A DNA stretch of 64,000 nucleotides from Persicobacter psychrovividus. GTDB taxonomy: Bacteria; Bacteroidota; Bacteroidia; Cytophagales; Cyclobacteriaceae. The stretch lies in assembly GCF_036492425.1 (NCBI RefSeq), contig NZ_AP025293.1, positions 682,001 through 746,000 of the forward strand, written 5' to 3'. A program made the position numbers and the translations under genes. The notes beneath the pieces were generated by a model. It was given only the letters and a program-made list of their open reading frames with translations. It was not told where the DNA came from and made no database searches. Of the stretch, positions 8,721-18,000 are shown piece by piece (within the stretch, counting starts at the first letter, position 1; every line of letters starts with the position of its first letter).

Positions 8721-8894
8721 ATGGATATTTACAATAAGATTAAAGAGATCATCGCTGAAGGCGAGAAAGATGCTCAAGACTTCTACGAGAAGAACAACAA
8801 GGCTGCGGGTACACGTACTCGTAAGCGCATGATGGAAATTAAGAACCTTGCTCAGGATTTGAGAAAAGATGTTCTTGACAAATCTAAAGGATAG
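8721..8894 (+). CDS. Histone H1-like small protein (Hc1 type)
   Basis: 57 residues, lysine-rich: MDIYNKIKEIIAEGEKDAQ, then FYEKNNKAAGTRTRKRMMEI, then KNLAQDLRKDVLDKSKG. The AAGTRTRKRM motif and following helix are typical of the short histone H1-like proteins common in Bacteroidota, which are thought to bind and compact DNA. AAGG lies 5 bases before the ATG. A strong terminator follows directly, so it is transcribed on its own. Confidence 0.85.
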   Translation: MDIYNKIKEIIAEGEKDAQDFYEKNNKAAGTRTRKRMMEIKNLAQDLRKDVLDKSKG

Positions 8895-8911
8895 TTAAAA
8901 GACAACTGAAA

Positions 8912-8940
8912 AAGCCACATTTAATAATGTGGCTTTTTTT
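8912..8940 (+). terminator. Terminator after the histone-like gene
   Basis: Stem AAGCCACAT/ATGTGGCTT with a 6-base loop and a T run. A-rich flanking sequence lets it also serve the minus-strand DUF985 gene. Confidence 0.85.
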
Positions 8941-9051
8941 ATTATATTATTTTTAGAAAACGCTCAGGCTTTCATCGCCTTATCTCTTGTATATTTTTTG
9001 TTTTCAATCCGTGATACTGCTTCCATATCGGGGTAAATTTTAGTTTCAACC

Positions 9052-9540
9052 CTAACGGCTCAATTGCTGAATCAGTGCCTGATGTTGTGGATATTTCTTG
9101 GAAAGAGTACGGGCGTCGGCTATTTCGAAATCTTCAAATTCAAATCCAGGAGCCACAGTGCAGCCCACCAGGGCAAAATTCCCAGATTCCTGCTCTTCCA
9201 AATTGGCGGCAAACCACGAGCCTGCATTAATCATTGAAAAAAATTGACCTCGTTCAAGGTCATTGCTGAGGCGGTGGGCAATATAAGTGCCGTCTTCCTG
9301 AATTTCATGAACAATCAGGCAGCTATTGCCCTGATAGAAATGCCAGCCTTCGTCGGAAGTGATCCTGTGGAAGGTGGAAAAGTCGGTACTTTCGAGTAAA
9401 TAATAAATGGCCGTTGAAGCCACTTTCTTTTGCCCCAGCCCATTGCTGATAGGTATATCAGACCTGAAAATTTCTTTGTAATAGCCCCCTTCAGGGTGCG
9501 GAGCCAGCTCAAGTTGTTCGATCAGGGTTTTGCTGTTCAT
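9052..9540 (-). CDS. DUF985 cupin protein
   Basis: 162 residues, the normal family length. The N terminus LELAPHPEGGYYKEIFRS is diagnostic of DUF985 cupins, with STAIYYLL, WHFYQGNSC and the C-terminal ALVGCTVAPGFEFEDFE following. Single-domain cupin; members bind a metal or sugar-like ligand, and the reaction is unknown. Its start lies inside the 3' end of the upstream AraC regulator (32-base overlap), so the two are one transcript and the regulator may respond to the compound this protein handles. Confidence 0.88.
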   Translation of the reverse strand: MNSKTLIEQLELAPHPEGGYYKEIFRSDIPISNGLGQKKVASTAIYYLLESTDFSTFHRITSDEGWHFYQGNSCLIVHEIQEDGTYIAHRLSNDLERGQFFSMINAGSWFAANLEEQESGNFALVGCTVAPGFEFEDFEIADARTLSKKYPQHQALIQQLSR

Positions 9541-10456
9541 GGTAGGATTCAGTTTCTGGGTGCCCCATTTGCTCTATCAGCTGCTCTTTTCGGTAGGCTG
9601 ACGGCGAGGTTCCGATGGTTTTTTTGAAAATTCTTGAAAAATAATACGGGTCATTATACCCAATATGTGCGGCGACCTGCTTGATAGTCATGTCTGAAAA
9701 TGATAACAGGTCACAGGCCTTCTGCATTTTCAGACGGATATAATAGTCCACAGGGGCAAAGCCTGTTCTGGTTCGGAAAAGTTTACTGAAATAGGGGACC
9801 GACAAATTGTTTTTGTGTGCCAACTCTTCAAGCGTGATGTTATCACTGATACCAGATTTTAAAATACTGATCGCCTGATGGACCACATCGTGGCTTTTGG
9901 CATATTTTGTCCCGCGGAACTGATGCGTCCAAATAAAGCTCGAAAGGTAATTTTTAAACACCTGATTGACGTAGATCAAACTCTCCCAGCTATCTCCCAT
10001 CCGCAGGATTTTGTAAATCTCCTCAAACATCGCATTGCGTTGCTCTTTACGCTCAAAGTGGGTATTGATAATAAAGAAGTCTTCTTTTTTATATTGCCCA
10101 TACCAGTCGTCGGCCAATGCGCCAGAAAAGTGAATCCAATACACCGACCACGGATCTTTCGGATTAGCACCATAAGCATGTGGCTGCCCCGCAGGTAAAA
10201 TACAGAAATCATTGATACTCATTTGGTACTGCTGTTGCTCATATTCTACCCACCCAGTGCCATTGTTACAATACAGCACAACATACTCATTGACCCCTTT
10301 GGCCCGCTGGCAAAAATGGTAATCAGCTCGTGGGTAATAACCTAAATCTGTCAGGAACAAATCTCTGGTCAGTGGAGCCGAACGCAGCGCATCAAAAAGA
10401 TCTCGGGCAAGGTTGATTTTTCGTTTTCCTTCAGGTATCTGCGTTCCCGTATTCAT
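9509..10456 (-). CDS. AraC-family transcriptional regulator
   Basis: 315 residues. The N-terminal cupin-like sensing domain (about 35-130) has a GxGWVEYEQQQYQM...DFCILPAGQPHAY pattern, as in regulators of sugar use. The C-terminal double helix-turn-helix (about 190-290) shows NITLEELAHKNNLSVPYFSK, then IKQVAAHIGYNDPYYFSRIFKKTIGTSPSAYRK, the AraC signature. It probably binds a sugar or sugar acid and activates a nearby or distant catabolic gene. Co-transcribed with the DUF985 cupin. The target is not visible here. Confidence 0.92.
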   Translation of the reverse strand: MNTGTQIPEGKRKINLARDLFDALRSAPLTRDLFLTDLGYYPRADYHFCQRAKGVNEYVVLYCNNGTGWVEYEQQQYQMSINDFCILPAGQPHAYGANPKDPWSVYWIHFSGALADDWYGQYKKEDFFIINTHFERKEQRNAMFEEIYKILRMGDSWESLIYVNQVFKNYLSSFIWTHQFRGTKYAKSHDVVHQAISILKSGISDNITLEELAHKNNLSVPYFSKLFRTRTGFAPVDYYIRLKMQKACDLLSFSDMTIKQVAAHIGYNDPYYFSRIFKKTIGTSPSAYRKEQLIEQMGHPETESYHEQQNPDRTT

Positions 10457-10725
10457 CTGATCTAATTTTGTGAATTGCTAAATTACAAAATTATCTGGTA
10501 TTCATTGGGAGGTAAGTTTGATGTAATGAAAACGTTTGTGGAAAAAGAGTATTACATAATTGTTAATTTTCTGTGTTTTTGTTGCTTTTTATTCAATATT
10601 AGCCTAATTTCTATATTAAATTTTACATATTGTATGATCGAAATGGATCACACGAAAAAAAACAAAGTAAATTTGATACCTTTTTTTTAAGATGAAGGCT
10701 TTTTTTAGCCATAGCAAAATTGTAA

Positions 10726-10914
10726 ATGAAAACGTATGTAATTGAGTTTTGGAACTCGCCAGAGCGAGTAACCTTACAAGCCACAGGTGTAGAGCAGGCA
10801 GCGATTGTTGCCGCAGCAGAGATGATTAAAAAAAATACAAGATGTTATATTAAGTCGGTTTTGGATGAAGCCACTGGCAAGCAACATTTTGGATTGGTAC
10901 GTTTCAGTAATTAA
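10726..10914 (+). CDS. Small hypothetical protein
   Basis: 62 residues, begins MKTYVIEFWNSPERVTLQA and ends in GKQHFGLVRFSN. Not recognised. It has the strand-helix-strand layout of a small soluble protein, and the hairpin just after the stop supports a real gene boundary. The 269 bases before it (10457-10725) are AT-rich; the 71-residue reading frame there looks spurious. Confidence 0.5.
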   Translation: MKTYVIEFWNSPERVTLQATGVEQAAIVAAAEMIKKNTRCYIKSVLDEATGKQHFGLVRFSN

Positions 10915-10937
10915 AAAAAGCCTCCAAAATTGGAGGC
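10912..10937 (-). terminator. Terminator for the sensor/porin operon
   Basis: 8-bp stem GCCTCCAA/TTGGAGGC with a 2-base loop, with a run of A on its left. On the minus strand this is an intrinsic terminator, about 190 bases after the sensor gene stop. It also ends the small plus-strand gene. Confidence 0.65.
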
Positions 10938-11130
10938 CCTAACATTTCGAATGATGAGTCAATGATTGTCTGTCTTGTCGGTAAATTTCAGACCACTATT
11001 CCCTTGATTCTAAAGAGTTTTAGGCTTAGTTGTTGGGTTCATTCAAGAACCCATCATGGTCAGCCTTAATGGTGATAAAAAGGAATTTGTAGACAAAAAA
11101 CAGCCATTATTCAATTGACAGATAGAATTA

Positions 11131-12729
11131 CTATGATTGTTGTGGGGTCTGATTTTTCAGTAATTCCATTTTTTCCCGTTCGAGCTGTTCCTGGGTAGCC
11201 CTGAGTTCTTCAAGGTTTTGTTGCAGCTCTTCTTCTTTTTCTTTAAGCTGGGTGGCTTGTATTCTCGAATCTTCGAGCAGGCTCTGGGTTTTTATATTTC
11301 CTTTGATGTTAAAAATACTCGAAGCGATCGTTTCGGAAACTTTCTCGATGAAAGCTTTCTGATGCTCCTTGTAAACATTGAAACTTGCCAGCTCAAGAAC
11401 ACCAAAAATCTGGTCGTTAATAATCAGTGGGGAGATCAACACACAGGTTGGTGATGCTTCCCCAAGGCCAGAGGTGATTTTCATATAGCTTTCGGGCACA
11501 TCGGTCAGGAAGATGATCTTTGATTCCAGAAAGCACTGTCCCACCAGGCCATCGCCAATTTCTATGCGTTGATGCAGGTGCTTTTTACGGTCGTAGGCAT
11601 AGCAGGAGATCATGTCGAGGTACTGTTCTTGTGTTTGGTGATCTTCCTCCAGTAAAAATATAGCCCCCTGATTGGATTCCGTGTATTTACAAATAAAGCT
11701 GATCACCTGATCATAAAGCTCTTCGAGTGACCTGCCCTGGTTGCGTAATACTTCGGCGATTTCTGCCTGTCCGGTGGCCGCCCAGGTGCGTTTGCTGCTT
11801 TCTTCATCGTTTTGCTTCAGGCTGTCGCGCATTTTAATCAGGGCAATTCCCATGGAGTCTTTTTCACTGAGTTGTTCAAATTCCTGGTGATAATTCCCCT
11901 TTCCTATTTCATAAGCAAAGTTTATTTTCTTCTCCAGCCCGGCGGTAAGGCTCTGCATGGCCTCGATCATTTCATGGATCTCATCCCGGTTTTTTCGACT
12001 TTCCACCGTTACAATTTCTCCCTGCGCAAGTGCGTAAAGGGTGCGCTTGAGGTTGATGATCGGTTTCACGACCTGCCTTTTGGTATATACCGAAGCAATC
12101 ACACTCACCACGGCGGTCAGCAGAAAGGTGGTCAGCAGCACGAAAAAAATCACGCTATTGGCATTGGCCTTTTCCTCCTGAGCAGCACGAAGCTCGACTT
12201 TACGGTCTTCAATAAACTTTATGAGCAGGGCATCGACATTGTCTTTTTTCTCGGTGAGGTCTGTTTCATAAAGCGTGATGGCTTCTTCCACCTTCATGTC
12301 ATCAATATAATCGTCTTCGGTTTGCAGTAAGCTGACGATCTTCTTTTCCAGCCAGAAAAGGCTGTCCACTCGGGCAAAGGTGCTCATCACAGGCTCCCGC
12401 AGCGAGGGCAGCTTGAGGGCAATATTATTGATGTTGTTTTTATTGTCGTCCACCTCTTTATCAAGAATGAATCGGAGCCGCTTTTTTGCCGCCAAATTCG
12501 GATTGAAAATCCAGTTGTTGGTCAGGTCAAAAGAGTTATCGACAAGTGCCTGATATTGTACGAGCTGTTCCTGAAGCGGAAAATTCACTTCCACAATCTG
12601 CTTGTCGAGTTGGTTGTTACGGTGAATGAGGAAAATGGCGAAAGCCCCGGCACCAAATACAGTGATCATGATAAATAGATAGCTGTACTGGATTTGGGAG
12701 CTGATACCAAAATATTTTTTGGTTTTCAT
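11131..12729 (-). CDS. Membrane sensor with HAMP and GAF domains, no kinase domain
   Basis: 532 residues. TM1 at about 17-36, a helical periplasmic domain at 40-190 like four-helix-bundle chemoreceptor sensors, TM2 at 192-215, HAMP at about 216-270, a linker, a GAF domain at about 330-480 (GAIFLL...IGDGLVGQCFL...PLIINDQIFGVLELAS), and a glutamate-rich coiled coil at 485-525. No histidine kinase, cyclase or methyl-accepting core follows, so it must signal through a partner protein or be a truncated kinase. The gene starts one base inside the stop of the upstream binding-protein gene (TAATG), so the two are translationally coupled. Inference: the binding protein delivers a ligand to this sensor. 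Confidence 0.85.
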   Translation of the reverse strand: MKTKKYFGISSQIQYSYLFIMITVFGAGAFAIFLIHRNNQLDKQIVEVNFPLQEQLVQYQALVDNSFDLTNNWIFNPNLAAKKRLRFILDKEVDDNKNNINNIALKLPSLREPVMSTFARVDSLFWLEKKIVSLLQTEDDYIDDMKVEEAITLYETDLTEKKDNVDALLIKFIEDRKVELRAAQEEKANANSVIFFVLLTTFLLTAVVSVIASVYTKRQVVKPIINLKRTLYALAQGEIVTVESRKNRDEIHEMIEAMQSLTAGLEKKINFAYEIGKGNYHQEFEQLSEKDSMGIALIKMRDSLKQNDEESSKRTWAATGQAEIAEVLRNQGRSLEELYDQVISFICKYTESNQGAIFLLEEDHQTQEQYLDMISCYAYDRKKHLHQRIEIGDGLVGQCFLESKIIFLTDVPESYMKITSGLGEASPTCVLISPLIINDQIFGVLELASFNVYKEHQKAFIEKVSETIASSIFNIKGNIKTQSLLEDSRIQATQLKEKEEELQQNLEELRATQEQLEREKMELLKNQTPQQS

Positions 12730-13193
12730 TATTGATTCATTTTAAAGACCACTTTTACTTTTTTTGCATCCTGAATATCCTTCACAGCAACAAAACCTAT
12801 CGCCCCCTCATTTTTACTCACAAAATCGATGACTTCCTTAGCACTGCCGAATTTGTCTTGTGGTTTTTCAGCATTCTGATACTGGCGGGTCATAAAGTAC
12901 TTCTCCACTTTATCGGAATTCATCTTCAGTATTTTACTGTAAAACTCCTGCTGTTCCGGGCATTCAAAGTTGTAGTCCGCAGGGCGGATAAACTTATTGT
13001 TATTGGGCCATCGTTTCTTGATGCGCCGTAGCCAGAACAAGCGGACCTTTCCGGCATCGAGGCTCGTGACGGGATTATTGGGATTGACAATGACGGCCAC
13101 CTGCGTCTGGGCATAAGCAGGCTGGGCGGGCGACAATAGGGCGACTGATGCGAACAGGGCCACTATAAAAGAGAGATATAATGTATTCTTCAT
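12729..13193 (-). CDS. Short PstS-like periplasmic binding protein
   Basis: 154 residues with a signal peptide (1-28, PAYAQ). The body begins VAVIVNPNNPVTSLDAGKVRLFWL and ends EGAIGFVAVKDIQDAKKVKVV, the pattern of the short phosphate-ABC-transporter substrate-binding-like proteins. These are about half the length of PstS and probably have only one lobe. No permease or ATPase gene is near, so a transport role is unlikely. The gene sits between a porin (12 bases upstream) and a membrane sensor (1-base overlap), which suggests ligand sensing. Confidence 0.82.
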   Translation of the reverse strand: MKNTLYLSFIVALFASVALLSPAQPAYAQTQVAVIVNPNNPVTSLDAGKVRLFWLRRIKKRWPNNNKFIRPADYNFECPEQQEFYSKILKMNSDKVEKYFMTRQYQNAEKPQDKFGSAKEVIDFVSKNEGAIGFVAVKDIQDAKKVKVVFKMNQ

Positions 13194-13205
13194 GGTGTGC
13201 GTTGA

Positions 13206-14414
13206 TTAAAATCCGACTGCAATCTGAAATCCTGCCCAATGGTTGAAATTGGAACTTGGAACGGGCTGATTCCCCGAAAACGGCGCCTGGTAGTCTGCGC
13301 TGTATTTGTACTCGAGTTTCACAATGGCATTAGGGGTGAAGCTATATCGCATCCCGACACCATAGGCATTGACGTACTCATTGACAAGCCTTGTGGTAGG
13401 GTAGTCGACAATAAATTGCTCATAAGAGTAGGTCAGATATGGGGTCAGTTTTTTGATGTGATATCCTGCATAGAGGAAAAAATCATCCTGAATAACACCC
13501 TGCTTTACCGGGTGGTCAGGGTCGTTGGCCTCCCAGTTCGACATATGATACTCTGTGATCAGTTCCAATGGGAGCATCCCATCCATATATACCACAGAGA
13601 AAGCACTGGTTTTAATGTCATGATTCTGAAAAATCGCCCGATAAATTCCTTCTCTGTTGGTGGTAATTCCGAGGCCCGTACTGGCGGGGTCGATGATGGC
13701 GAGCACCATGCCGTTCTCTCCGAGTGTGCTCAGGGCTTGCGCATGTAAAGGGTCGGCGGGAATAGGATCATGCTTATAGGAGTAGCCAATTCTCAGACTC
13801 TCGATAGGCTCAGCATGCAAATCAAGACCAAAACCAACACCTTTTAAAGTATTAAGGTACTGACTCGCCCGGCCGGTGAAAGCATAAGCTGAGTACCCCA
13901 TATTGAACCGTGAAATTCCCCCACCTTCGAGCATAACAGTGTAGTCGGTGATGTGCGTATAGGAATTTTCCTGCAAAAAGGATGGTCGGCCGATGGTCGG
14001 TTGGGTAATTTCCCCACCACGATAAAAATTATTATTCCAGTAACCGACCGGCAGGGTCGATTTCCCGACCATCACAGCAAGGTAATCACTGAAATTGTAT
14101 TTCATGAACAAGCGGTGCAGGTTAGGCTTAAACTCCAGTTCCTTTTCAGTAGCATTAAAGGAGTTCTCCAAGGTGAATTCGCCCAGGAAGGTCAGTTTTT
14201 CACCAAACGATGCGGTACTCATGATGGTAAAGACTGCCTGATCAAACTTGACGTCGGTATCATGATTGCCCTGCTGGATATTGTTGCTGTAAGTCCCGCC
14301 AGTATGTGCAAAATAGCGAATATTATAGCTGGACGAAGACTGGGCGCTCAGTGGTTGATAGTCAGCGAGCCAAATCAGGGCTAAAAGCAAGGGGAAAGTA
14401 AAAGTTTTGTTCAT
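13206..14414 (-). CDS. Outer-membrane porin-like beta-barrel
   Basis: 402 residues. Signal peptide 1-24 (PLSAQ), then alternating amphipathic strands rich in aromatic residues (NIRYFAHTGG, LGEFTLENSF, LFMKYNFSDYLAVMVGKSTLPVGYW) and a C-terminal strand ending in HWAGFQIAVGF, with a terminal Phe as in outer-membrane barrels. Resembles phosphate/anion-selective porins or a generic OprO/P-like porin. First gene of a three-gene minus-strand operon with the binding protein and the sensor. The substrate is unknown. Confidence 0.8.
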   Translation of the reverse strand: MNKTFTFPLLLALIWLADYQPLSAQSSSSYNIRYFAHTGGTYSNNIQQGNHDTDVKFDQAVFTIMSTASFGEKLTFLGEFTLENSFNATEKELEFKPNLHRLFMKYNFSDYLAVMVGKSTLPVGYWNNNFYRGGEITQPTIGRPSFLQENSYTHITDYTVMLEGGGISRFNMGYSAYAFTGRASQYLNTLKGVGFGLDLHAEPIESLRIGYSYKHDPIPADPLHAQALSTLGENGMVLAIIDPASTGLGITTNREGIYRAIFQNHDIKTSAFSVVYMDGMLPLELITEYHMSNWEANDPDHPVKQGVIQDDFFLYAGYHIKKLTPYLTYSYEQFIVDYPTTRLVNEYVNAYGVGMRYSFTPNAIVKLEYKYSADYQAPFSGNQPVPSSNFNHWAGFQIAVGF

Positions 14415-15008
14415 ATAGGATAACGTTTAGGATAGGCGAAAAATGTTCAACAGTATATACGACTGATGTCTGTCAGAAAAACTGGACGAAGTAGGGGTTA
14501 CTTTTTTGTCGGGTACTTTTTAGGGAGCATAGATGAATTACTGCCTGAAATTTGTATCGGGGCAAAATTAAAGTACACGCAAGCCTGTACCATTGGTGTT
14601 GTTAAAAATGGGGATAGTGGCTGTTTTGAGCTTTTTTATCGGGCTCAAACTTGGAGAGTGTCTGTCCGACCTTACATTTAAGTAAAAAGAGGCGAAGTCT
14701 ATAAATAGGGGGTATAAGGCTGAACGCTCATCAAAATAGTAATATTTCAATACTGATAAGCATTACTGATTCCGAATATGACATTTATTTTTCGCATCAT
14801 ATCTTACATGATCTCGCTTGACCTTTGGTCTTTATTTCTTCCTGAAATGGGTTTGTTCATTGGGGCTGAAATTCATTTATCCGTCTTTAGGGCTGTTTCA
14901 TGGGCTATTCCTGCTTTTTGTGGGTAAAGGAATAGTTTACAAATAAATAAAAAACTTACATGGATTTTCTGCTGTTATCATCTTGAGAAAACTAATACCA
15001 AGACGACG
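14415..15008. other. 594-base divergent intergenic region
   Basis: Lies between the divergent porin operon and the large secreted protein, so it should contain both promoters. AT-rich, with no convincing reading frame or strong inverted repeat. The 60-71-residue reading frames inside it have non-coding composition. Confidence 0.6.
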
Positions 15009-18000
15009 ATGAGAAAAAACTTACTAACCAAGAAGCTGTGGGCGATAGTCTATTTGCTTCTTTTGACCACAAGTGCCTGGGCACAAAATGTTTCTTTTAA
15101 TAAATCAAATCTAAAGAACCTCAACATCAGCAGTCCTACAAGCCTTAAGTTTGGGCCCGACGGTAAACTGTATGTTGCTGAAGTTTCCGGAAAGATCAAA
15201 GTACTGACCATTAACCGCAATGGAACGAACAGTTATACGGTAACCAATGAGCAGGTTATTAACTCGGTACAGAGCATTACCAACCATAACGATGACGGTA
15301 CCAGTATTGGGTCGTCGGCGCGTTTGGTAACGGGCATCACCGTGAGTGGGTCCGCCGCCAATCCGGAAGTATATGTAACGTCTTCTGATATTCGCTTTGG
15401 GGCAGGAAATGCCGGCGATGTTAATTTGGACACCAACTCCGGCATTATTAGCCGCCTGACGAAAAATGGTAATGGAAGTTGGAACAAAGTGGACATTGTA
15501 CGAGGCTTGCCCCGTTCAGAGGAAAACCACTCTACCAACAACCTTGAGGTGGTGAATATGAATGGCAAACCTTATTTGCTGGTCTGTTCCGGCGGAAATA
15601 CCAATGCAGGGGCGCCTTCTCCGAATTTTGCCTATATCACTGAATATGCACTTGCAGCAGCGATTTTGTCCGTAGATTTAAATCAGATTAATGCGATGCC
15701 GATTAAAGGCAGCGGCAATAATCAGTATATTTATGATATTCCTACACTCGATGACCCGACAAGAAACAATGCCAATGGGATTAACAGTCCGACAGCACCA
15801 GGGTATAATGGGATTGATGTCGGTGACCCTTTTGGTGGAAACGATGGACTGAATCAGGCCAAAGTAGTAGCAGGTGGCCCTGTGCAGGTTTTTGCACCAG
15901 GTTTTCGTAATACTTTTGATCTGGTACTTACGGAATCAGGACGATTGTATGCCACAGATAATGGCGCCAACGGTGGCTGGGGCGGTTACCCGAAAAATGA
16001 AGGTCCGCAGGGAAATGCGACCAACGAATTTCAGCCTTCGCAACCAGGTTTTGTGAATAATAAAGATCACCTGCATTTGATTACGGGTGTCGGCAGTGGA
16101 AAAACATTGCAGAATTATGTGCCCGGAACGTTTTATGGAGGACACCCTTGTCCGGTACGGGCCAACCCGACGGGCGCAGGGCTCTACACCCACGATTCAG
16201 AAAATGGTGGAAATAACGGCGTAGCAGGTGGTGTTTTCCGAAACAAATGGGAAGGACTGAGCAAGAAGAACACAACACTTCCTTTTGACTGGCCTCCTGT
16301 ACCTGCCAATATGGCGAATCCTATTGAAGGGGACTACAAAAACCCGACAGACGATGGTGCTGTGACGATACTGGAAAACAACACGAATCCTGTTGAAGAA
16401 TATACAGCGTCCAATTTTGGCGGTAAAATGAAAGGGAAATTATTGGCAGGACGTAACCAGGGCGGAACATTACACGAAATCACCCTGAATGCAAATGGTT
16501 CTGTGAATAAGGTGGAGTCCAACAAATATAGTGTGGACGGTTATCCTTTGGGCATCGAATGTCTGTCGGATAATGAAAAATTCCCGGGTACAATATGGGT
16601 CGCTACTTTTGGTTCATCGATCGTTATTTTGGAGCCGTCAGATTATGGTGGAACCAACAACAACGACGAATGTGTGGCGCAGAATGATGCCAGCTTCAAC
16701 CCGAATGCCGATTACGATAAAGATGGTTTCACAAACCAGGATGAGATTGACAACGGTAAGGATTACTGCTCTGGAGCATCGACTCCACTTGATTTCGACG
16801 GAGATAAAATCTCTGACTTAAATGACCCTGATGATGATAATGATGGTATTCCAGATTTTCAGGATCCCTTCCAAATGGGGCAGCCTTTTGATCTTCCCGT
16901 TACCAATGAATTATTCTCGGGAAATCAGCAACTCGGTGGTTTTCTAGGGCTCGGGCTTACTGGCCTGATGACCAACAACGACCCCAATGATGATTACCTG
17001 AACTGGCAAGACAAACCCAATGCCAGCAATTCAGATATTGATGATATTCTTGGAGGGGCAATTGGCGCTACAACCATGTATCAGACCACTGGCGATGCAG
17101 TATATAACAATCAGGAAAAAGCCTATCAGTATGGTTTGAAAGTAACTGCTTCCACGCCTAAATTCTTGGTACATGCCAGCGCAATTGAACCGTTATTTGA
17201 CCACAAAAATTCAGAATCACAAGGGATTTTTATTGGTACTGGAGATCAGGACAACTACCTGAAGCTGGTGAAAAAAGCGGGAGGATTTCAGGTCTTGGTC
17301 GAGAACAATGGCCAAATAGCATTCCAGCAATTTTATGCTTCAGGCAAGGGGAATTCCAATATGGACTTTATGTTTGAGGTGGATCCTGCCACGGCCAAGA
17401 TTGTTGTAAAATATAAATTTGACAATGAGGCAGAAAACATCCTGACCACTTATACTGCCGTAGGAAACCTCAAAACAGCTTTACAGTCTTCGGCCAAGCC
17501 CGTAGCGATTGGTTTTATCGGGACGAGTTTTGGCTCTGGGCAAGAGTTCCCAGCTACTTTCGACTTCCTGAACGCGACTTATCTGGATGGGACTCCTCCG
17601 CCAGCACCTGAGGGCAATGTGTTATACCGTGTGAATGCAGGTGGTGGGCAGATCAATGCCATTGATGGTGGAAAAGCCTGGTCTGCTGATACGAAAACGG
17701 CAAAAAGCACTTACCTGTCCAACGCAGGCTCTAACAGCACCGCAAGTTTCTCAGGAACATCATTGCACAGCAGTGTGGATGCCTCCAAAGTACCAGCAGG
17801 GATTTTCAATACCGAGCGATGGGATGCCGCAGGTGGTTCAGCAATGAAATATAGCTTTCCTGTCAGCAATGGAGAATATCAGGTGGCCTTATACCTGGGC
17901 AATAATTATTCGGGAACGGATAATGTTGGCGACCGCGTGTACTCCGTGAAAGCGGAAGGCAATACGGTGATCAGTAACTTTGACCCAGTGGCTTCTTTCG

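Noticed and set aside
10475-10690. 71-residue plus-strand frame
   Set aside because: Very AT-rich, Phe/Ile/Cys-rich and without folded-protein pattern; lies in the upstream region of the AraC gene.
11812-12330. 172-residue plus-strand frame inside the sensor gene
   Set aside because: Shadow of the minus-strand HAMP/GAF gene, which has clear domains.
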